DNA from: Haloarculaceae archaeon
Lineage (GTDB): Archaea; Halobacteriota; Halobacteria; Halobacteriales; Haloarculaceae
Reading direction: 5' to 3'
Assembly: GCA_018609945.1 (NCBI GenBank)
Contig: JAHENO010000149.1
Coordinates: forward strand, 1 to 10,755
Length of the DNA stretch: 10,755 nucleotides
Under the pieces are notes generated by a model. The model did not search any database, was not told the DNA's origin, and saw only the letters and a program-made list of their open reading frames with translations. Below, piece by piece: positions 6,524-10,755 of the stretch. Position 1 is the first letter of the stretch. Each line of letters starts with the position of its first letter. The position numbers were made by a program, and so were the translations under genes.

Positions 6524-7543
6524 GTGCCGACGTTTCGTTCAGACCCCCTCGACGAACTGGTGATTCCGGACGGCACGACCGTCGAGGAACACGACCTGGT
6601 GACCGAGCGGGACGTCATCGTGGGCGGTCAGAGCACCGTCGGGTTCGGGGTCCGCGGCCGGAACGTCATCGCGGGCGAGCGCGTCAGTTTCGGCGGCCAC
6701 ATCGAGGCCGCGGGCGATTGCCGGCTGGACATGTGGTGTGACGTCGCCGAGGACGTCCTCGTCGGCGAGGACGCCTATCTGGGCGAGCGTGTCCACGTCG
6801 GCGGCGAACTGAAAGTGGCCGGGGACCTCGACATCGGCGACGACGTCGACATCGAGGACGGCTTCGAGGCCAACGGCTGGATCGTCATCCGGAACCCGAT
6901 GCCGACACTCGTCTTCCTGTTCATCTACCTCTCGCAATTGCTGCGCATCGGCGAGGAGGAGGCCGCCGAAGAGATGCTGGCGGCGATGGTCGAGGGCGCG
7001 GACCGCGAGAACGAACCCGTCGTCATCCCGCGGGGCGCGCACGTGAGCGACGACACCTGGCGCGTCTCGACGCCGGCCCGCGTCGGCGACGACTGCCGCC
7101 TCCACGGGAACCTCCGGGCCGGTTCGCTCGTCGTCGGCCGCCGGACCGACGTCTTCGGGAGCCTCCGCGCGAAGGAGGGCATCGCCGTCGGCGCCGGGAC
7201 GCAGGTCACCGGCAACGTCACGACCCGCGACGGGACAGTCCGGGTGGGGCCCGACGCGCACGTCCGCGGGGACGTCTCCGGGGAGTTCGTGGAGTTCCAC
7301 CACGACGCCGAAATCGAGGGCGCAATCCGCGCGTCCGAGGAGACGACCATCGTCTCCGAACCGGTGCTCGACGACTCGGCCGTCGAATCCGTCGAAGCCG
7401 CTGTCGGATCCGACGCCGGTGACGCCTCGGACGAAGACGTCGACGGCGAGTCGGCGCACGATATCGAGCCGACGGCCGACGGGTCCCCGGAGGACGACGG
7501 GGACGCTCGCAAAGAGCCCGAGACGACCGGCGCGACTGACTGA
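6524..7543 (+). CDS. Bactofilin/halofilin-like polymer-forming protein
   Basis: The 339-residue product is mostly short six-residue turns with V/I-x-G patterns, the signature of a right-handed beta-helix as in bactofilins and the haloarchaeal halofilins. The first helix block spans about 17-124, the second about 165-278. Between them lies a hydrophobic stretch (PTLVFLFIYLSQLL, 127-140) and a short acidic helix, suggesting a membrane-touching hinge. The C-terminal 60 residues are an acidic disordered tail. Members of this group form polymers linked to cell shape; that role is inferred here. I prefer GTG 6524, because TTFRSDPLDEL-like sequence starts the conserved part and TTTAATA lies upstream. 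ATG 6455 would add 23 residues of different composition. The GTPase gene follows after 38 bases. Confidence 0.82.
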   Translation: MPTFRSDPLDELVIPDGTTVEEHDLVTERDVIVGGQSTVGFGVRGRNVIAGERVSFGGHIEAAGDCRLDMWCDVAEDVLVGEDAYLGERVHVGGELKVAGDLDIGDDVDIEDGFEANGWIVIRNPMPTLVFLFIYLSQLLRIGEEEAAEEMLAAMVEGADRENEPVVIPRGAHVSDDTWRVSTPARVGDDCRLHGNLRAGSLVVGRRTDVFGSLRAKEGIAVGAGTQVTGNVTTRDGTVRVGPDAHVRGDVSGEFVEFHHDAEIEGAIRASEETTIVSEPVLDDSAVESVEAAVGSDAGDASDEDVDGESAHDIEPTADGSPEDDGDARKEPETTGATD

Positions 7544-7581
7544 CCGAAACGCAGTTCCCGGCCCCGCGGATAGGGAGGGAT

Positions 7582-8763
7582 ATGCTCTCTCTCGCGCTGG
7601 CCGGGAAACCGAACGCCGGCAAGTCTACCTTCTACCGGGCGGCGACGATGGCCGACGTCGAGGTCGGCAACTATCCCTTCACGACCATCGAGCCCAACCG
7701 CGGGGTCAGTCACGTCCGCACCGACTGCCCCTGCCTGGACCGCGAGGAGCGGTGCGGGGCAGAGAACTGCCGGGACGGCAAGCGGTACGTCCCGGTCGAA
7801 CTGCTGGACGTGGCAGGCCTGGTCCCGGGTGCCCACGAGGGACGCGGGCTGGGCAACCAGTTCCTAGACGAACTCACGACCGCCGACGCAATCCTGCACG
7901 TTGTCGACGCCTCCGGCGGGACCGACGCGGAGGGCGAACCGGTCGAGGTCGGCGAACACGACCCCGTCGAGGACCTCGAATTCGTCGAGGAGGAGATGGA
8001 CCGGTGGCTGGCGGGCATCGTCGAGCGCAACTGGGAGACCATCGAGCGCCAGTCCCGGTCGCCCGACTTCGACATCGACGAGGCACTCACCGAGATGCTG
8101 ACCGGCGTCGGCGCCACGGCGGCCGACGTCGCGGCCGTCCTCCGGCGGGTCGACTATCCGGAGGACCCTATGGCGTGGGACGACGCCGACCGACGACGCC
8201 TCGCGCGCGAACTGCGCGCACAGACGAAACCGATCATCGTCGTCGCCAACAAGGCCGACGTCGCGCCCCGCGAGGCCCTCGACCGCCTGCAGGAGTCTGC
8301 CGAGACCGTCATTCCCGCCACGGCCGAGGGGGAACTCGCCCTCCGCCGGGCCGCGGAGACGGGCGTCGTCGACTACGACCCCGGCGACGCCGACTTCGAG
8401 ATCGTCGGCGGAGTGAGCGACTCCCAGGCCGAGGGACTCGAGCGCATCCGTGGGGTGATCGAGGAGTGGGGTGGAACGGGCGTCCAGAGAGCTCTCGATA
8501 CGGTGGTCTACGACGTGCTCGATCGGATCACGGTCTACCCCGTCGAGAACGAGACACACTGGACCGACGGCCAGGGGAACGTCCTGCCGGACGCGCACCT
8601 GCTCCCCGCGGGCGCGACGCCGCTCGACCTCGCGTACGCAGTCCACTCCGACATCGGCGACGGATACCTCTACGCCGTCGACGCCCGCGACGGCCGCCGG
8701 ATCGGCGAGGACCACGAACTCGCGGAGGGCGACGTCGTCAAGATAGAGAGCACTGTCGGGTAG
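7582..8763 (+). CDS. ychF: OBG-family GTPase, archaeal Ygr210/YchF type
   Basis: The 393-residue product has G1 GKPNAGKS (8-15), G2 region NYPFTT (30-35), G3 DVAGL (76-80), where Leu replaces the Ras-type catalytic Gln, and G4 NKAD (223-226). A TGS domain occupies about 314-393. A four-cysteine cluster (Cys49, 51, 58, 63) precedes PVELLDVAGLVPGAHEGRGLGNQ, as in the archaeal/fungal Ygr210 subgroup. Bacterial YchF and OLA1 have an altered G4 and prefer ATP, whereas NKAD here predicts guanine specificity. The family acts on ribosomes or in translation-linked stress responses. The symbol reflects the common annotation; this is a paralogous subgroup rather than strict YchF. GGGAGGG stands right before the ATG, closer than a normal Shine-Dalgarno. 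Co-transcription with the halofilin-like gene is possible. Confidence 0.93.
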   Translation: MLSLALAGKPNAGKSTFYRAATMADVEVGNYPFTTIEPNRGVSHVRTDCPCLDREERCGAENCRDGKRYVPVELLDVAGLVPGAHEGRGLGNQFLDELTTADAILHVVDASGGTDAEGEPVEVGEHDPVEDLEFVEEEMDRWLAGIVERNWETIERQSRSPDFDIDEALTEMLTGVGATAADVAAVLRRVDYPEDPMAWDDADRRRLARELRAQTKPIIVVANKADVAPREALDRLQESAETVIPATAEGELALRRAAETGVVDYDPGDADFEIVGGVSDSQAEGLERIRGVIEEWGGTGVQRALDTVVYDVLDRITVYPVENETHWTDGQGNVLPDAHLLPAGATPLDLAYAVHSDIGDGYLYAVDARDGRRIGEDHELAEGDVVKIESTVG

Positions 8764-8784
8764 CTGCCGCCCACTACCCCGTGG

Positions 8785-8790
8785 TTTATA
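8785..8790 (+). promoter_or_regulatory. TATA box of the MerB-like gene
   Basis: TTTATA stands 68-73 bases before ATG 8858. It predicts transcription from about 8813-8816 and thus a leader of about 40-45 bases, which agrees with GGAG at 8846-8849 serving as Shine-Dalgarno. Confidence 0.6.
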
Positions 8791-8794
8791 TCCG

Positions 8795-8808
8795 CCCAGC
8801 CTGCTGGG
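8795..8808 (+). promoter_or_regulatory. Possible operator: CCCAGC-CT-GCTGGG dyad
   Basis: A perfect 6-base inverted repeat with a 2-base centre lies just after the TATA box and before the expected transcription start of the MerB-like gene. A repressor bound here would block initiation. It could instead be a short hairpin after the GTPase gene, but no T-run follows. Confidence 0.4.
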
Positions 8809-8857
8809 AGCAACCGCCTCCCGCGGACGGCACGTAGGGGCGCGTGGAGACGAAACG

Positions 8858-9526
8858 ATGACCGAACACGACACGAGAGCCGAGAATCGAACGGACCAGT
8901 CCTGCGAGTGCTGTACCGGCGCCACCAGCACAGAGAGTACCACCGACACGACGGCGGGCCACTGGCTCGGCGACGCCGACCCCATGACTGCGGAGTTACC
9001 GGACGCTGTCGGGGAGTCGTTGGGCCGGTTCCTGGGCGAGGGGTCGGTCGACTCCCTCGGCGAGTGGATCGAACGCGTACGGCGCCGCGTCGGCGGCAGC
9101 TCGATCGACGTCGCGGACCTGTGCCACGCCGACGGCGAGACGCCCCACCGCGGAACCGTCGGCGGCGAGACCTACCACTTCCAGTGTTTCTACGACGCGG
9201 TGGTCCTCGCGGCCCTGACCGAGGACCACGTCGACGTCCGGACCGAGAGCCCGGGCGGGACAGTCATCGAGGCAAGGGCCGAGGGGACCGACGACCTCCG
9301 CGTCTCGCCGGAGGGAGCAGTCTTCTCCTTCGGCGTCGAGACGGCGGTCGACCCGCCGGCCGGTAACGGCCCATCCCACGCCGACATGTACGGGGCGGTC
9401 TGTCCGTACGTGAAGGCGTTCCCCGACCGGGACGCGTACGAGCAGTGGGCGGAGACGACTGACGGAGCGACCGTCGCGATGCCGCTGGCTGGCGCGACGG
9501 ACATCGCCAGGGCGCTGATCGAGTGA
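8858..9526 (+). CDS. MerB-like organomercurial lyase family protein
   Basis: The 222-residue product resembles alkylmercury lyase (MerB), which breaks the carbon-mercury bond with two Cys and an Asp. QCFYDAV gives Cys110-x-x-Asp113, matching the C-x-x-D active-site pair, and AVCPYVKAFPDRDAYEQW gives Cys182, matching the second catalytic Cys in its C-P-aromatic context. All three catalytic residues are therefore present. A low-complexity N-terminus of about 42 residues carries a Cys-rich SCECC (15-19), which may bind metal. No merA, merP, merT or regulator gene is nearby, so either the enzyme works alone or it has another substrate. ATG 8858 is supported by GGAG eight bases upstream; a shorter form could start at Met43. 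Expression may be controlled through the dyad beside the TATA box. Confidence 0.8.
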   Translation: MTEHDTRAENRTDQSCECCTGATSTESTTDTTAGHWLGDADPMTAELPDAVGESLGRFLGEGSVDSLGEWIERVRRRVGGSSIDVADLCHADGETPHRGTVGGETYHFQCFYDAVVLAALTEDHVDVRTESPGGTVIEARAEGTDDLRVSPEGAVFSFGVETAVDPPAGNGPSHADMYGAVCPYVKAFPDRDAYEQWAETTDGATVAMPLAGATDIARALIE

Positions 9527-9528
9527 TC

Positions 9529-9536
9529 TTATAAAT
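9529..9536 (+). promoter_or_regulatory. TATA box before the small membrane protein gene
   Basis: TTATAAAT starts three bases after the MerB-like stop codon, in otherwise GC-rich sequence. It predicts transcription from about 9558-9562 and is the main support for the small gene that follows. Confidence 0.55.
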
Positions 9537-9603
9537 CCCCCCACCGTGCGAGGAGTGACGCCCAGGGACCTGGCACGTCTGTCTCGGGATGGGTGCATTC
9601 CGG

Positions 9604-9822
9604 ATGAACACGCTTCCACCGCGCTCCCCTCGCCGCCCCGCCACCCCACCACGCGAGGGAGTTCGCCGCCGCGCGCCGTCCCTCCTGCGTTCGCTGGCTG
9701 TCGCCGCTCTCATCCCCGGGTCGCTCGTCGCGCTATCGGCCCTCCAGACCGCACCCGCCGGCACCGCCGGCGCTGTCGCCCTGGCCGCGGGTGTGGTCGC
9801 TATCCTTCGCGCCAGGTCGTGA
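9604..9822 (+). CDS. Small membrane protein, hypothetical
   Basis: The 72-residue product (77 if started at ATG 9589) has a basic, Pro/Arg-rich N-terminus and two hydrophobic segments, roughly SLAVAALIPGSLVALSAL and GTAGAVALAAGVVAIL, ending in RARS. The positive N-terminus would stay inside, giving a helical hairpin. I do not recognise a family. Codons in the hydrophobic half use mostly G or C in the third position, as real genes do here, and a good TATA box lies upstream. The basic first 30 residues are less typical of haloarchaea, so a chance frame cannot be excluded. Which of the two starts is used is unclear. Confidence 0.45.
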   Translation: MNTLPPRSPRRPATPPREGVRRRAPSLLRSLAVAALIPGSLVALSALQTAPAGTAGAVALAAGVVAILRARS

Positions 9823-9897
9823 GACGGATTGCTGTCGCTCGGCACCGCCGACACGGAGCGGACGGATATTCGACGGGTCCACAGTTCGGCAGCGTAC

Positions 9898-9905
9898 TTT
9901 ATTAA
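9898..9905 (+). promoter_or_regulatory. TATA box of the GNAT gene
   Basis: TTTATTAA lies 23-30 bases before ATG 9928, the classic leaderless spacing. It decides the start against upstream in-frame codons. Confidence 0.7.
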
Positions 9906-9927
9906 CAGCGGCCCGTCAACTGGGCAC

Positions 9928-10656
9928 ATGGACATCAGGGAGGCTCGACCGGACGACCAGGCGGCGATACGGGAGATCACCAAGCGCTCGCTCGAGAGCT
10001 CGTACTCGCTGAGTCCGACCACCATCGAGGGAGCCGTCGAGGAGTGGTACGGCGAGGAGCGATACGAAGGGAAGATCGCGGACGACGGGACGCTCTTGCT
10101 GGTCAGCGAGGTCGACGGCGTGGTCGGCTTCGCCGAGGGCGTCCTCGTCGCGGAGGGCGGGCAGGCCGACCTGCTGTGGCTGCACGTCCACCCCGACCAC
10201 CGGGGCCAGGGTATCGGGCAGGAACTGTACGAGCACACCGAGCAGCGCCTGGAGGAGATGGGCGCGGAGTACTTGCGCGGACGGGTGCTGGCGGACAACC
10301 AGATGGGCGCCACCTTCTACGAGGAGCGGGGGTTCGAGCAGGTCGACGACGAACACATCGAGATCGACGACGACCGCTACGTGGAGTACATCTACTCGAA
10401 CGCGGTCTCACGGCAACTCAGGAGCCTCGTCACCGACGACGGGCGCGTCGTCTACGTCGACCGGACCGACGAGGAGGTCGGCTCGGACGCCCCGTTCAAC
10501 GTCGTCCTCGAGGACCCCGAGGGCGAGACCCACTACGGCTACTTCTGTACGAACTGCGAACAATTGGCAAACGCCATGAGCGCCAACGGCCGCATCAAGT
10601 GCGCCAGCTGTGGCAACACCCGCAAACCGACGCGGTGGGACGCGAGCTACCTGTAA
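9928..10656 (+). CDS. GNAT N-acetyltransferase with C-terminal zinc-ribbon domain (DUF5816-like)
   Basis: The 242-residue product starts with MDIREARPDD, a typical GNAT opening. It has the acetyl-CoA binding motif LHVHPDHRGQGIGQEL (85-100) and the late GNAT block GATFYEERGFEQV (127-139). Residues about 170-242 form a second domain with Cys207-x2-Cys210 and Cys225-x2-Cys228, a zinc ribbon, ending in KPTRWDASYL. I believe this matches the haloarchaeal DUF5816 domain, from memory and not checked. The acceptor substrate is unknown; the ribbon may contact a protein or nucleic acid. The start at 9928 is set by the TATA box 23-30 bases upstream. An in-frame codon at 9829 would add 33 residues, but those would be encoded across the promoter. 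Confidence 0.92.
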   Translation: MDIREARPDDQAAIREITKRSLESSYSLSPTTIEGAVEEWYGEERYEGKIADDGTLLLVSEVDGVVGFAEGVLVAEGGQADLLWLHVHPDHRGQGIGQELYEHTEQRLEEMGAEYLRGRVLADNQMGATFYEERGFEQVDDEHIEIDDDRYVEYIYSNAVSRQLRSLVTDDGRVVYVDRTDEEVGSDAPFNVVLEDPEGETHYGYFCTNCEQLANAMSANGRIKCASCGNTRKPTRWDASYL

Positions 10657-10663
10657 GCCAACG

Positions 10664-10670
10664 CTTAGTA
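10664..10670 (+). promoter_or_regulatory. TATA-like box of the CBS-domain gene
   Basis: CTTAGTA is centred 26 bases before ATG 10693, right after the GNAT stop, and fits a separate leaderless transcript. Confidence 0.5.
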
Positions 10671-10692
10671 TCCCTTCCGACGATCAGCAACC

Positions 10693-10755
10693 ATGAGCAA
10701 CCAGACTGCCAGTGCGGTGATGACCTCGCCGTTCGTGACCGTCAACCCCGAAGAC
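10693..10755 (+). CDS. N-terminal start of a CBS-domain protein (partial)
   Basis: The last 21 codons read MSNQTASAVMTSPFVTVNPED and run off the window. VMTSPFVTVNPED is the usual beginning of a CBS domain (VMT..V.TV.P.D), a module that commonly binds adenosine nucleotides. Whether the rest is only a CBS pair or has another domain cannot be seen. The start is supported by the TATA-like box upstream. Confidence 0.75.
   Translation, partial: MSNQTASAVMTSPFVTVNPED

Noticed and set aside
6539..7459. 306-codon acidic minus-strand frame opposite the halofilin-like gene
   Set aside because: The acidic look comes from complementing Val/Asp/Gly-rich codons; the plus strand shows regular beta-helix repeats.
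7419..8837. 472-codon plus-strand frame overlapping the GTPase gene
   Set aside because: Extremely Arg/Pro-rich out-of-frame translation; the GTPase motifs are in the other frame.
7864..8985. 373-codon minus-strand frame opposite the GTPase and MerB-like genes
   Set aside because: It spans two well-supported genes and their promoter and has no recognisable motif.
9264..10313. 349-codon minus-strand frame across the MerB-like end and the GNAT gene
   Set aside because: Covers two clear genes and their promoters; Ser/Arg-rich chance frame.

Overview
The window looks haloarchaeal (class Halobacteria; possibly Haloarcula-like, but the genus is a guess). GC is high, the soluble proteins are very rich in Asp and Glu, the lipoprotein carries a twin-arginine signal with a lipobox, and several genes have a T/A-rich TATA box about 25-30 bases before the start codon, as expected for leaderless archaeal transcripts. 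Several families are typical of these archaea: DUF1684, DUF1508 (HVO_2922/YegP-like), a bactofilin/halofilin-like protein, an Ygr210/YchF-type GTPase and a GNAT enzyme with a zinc-ribbon tail.

Left part, about 1-2937: the C-terminal end of an unrecognised gene, a gene-free stretch (264-585), then two tightly linked plus-strand genes of unknown function. These are a Tat-exported lipoprotein with a hydrophobic C-terminal region and a CARDB-like protein with helical flanks. A single TGA separates them in the same reading frame. Four hand-counted 60-base lines here give about 56% GC, against about 69% for four lines further right, so this block may be an acquired or accessory segment. Its right edge lies where the CARDB gene converges on the hydrolase gene.

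Middle part, 2966-6268: a minus-strand pair with a 17-base overlap (small PLDc_N-like membrane protein, then alpha/beta hydrolase), a divergent DUF1684 gene, and a long minus-strand gene with four membrane segments, a coiled coil and five DUF1508 repeats. That gene is divergent from a halofilin-like gene (6524-7543). The shared control region holds an 80-base imperfect palindrome with perfect 15-base arms, each containing an outward-facing TATA motif. It is either a mirrored promoter pair or a small palindromic (MITE-like) repeat.

Right part, 7582-10755: the Ygr210/YchF-type GTPase; a MerB-like organomercurial-lyase-family gene with a TATA box and a possible operator but no mer neighbours; a small membrane protein; the GNAT plus zinc-ribbon gene; and the first 21 codons of a CBS-domain protein. 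Apart from the overlapping minus-strand pair and the lipoprotein/CARDB pair, most genes appear to be single transcription units with their own promoters. No rRNA, tRNA, CRISPR array or transposase gene was seen. The least explained parts are the lipoprotein/CARDB pair and the palindrome at 6364-6443.
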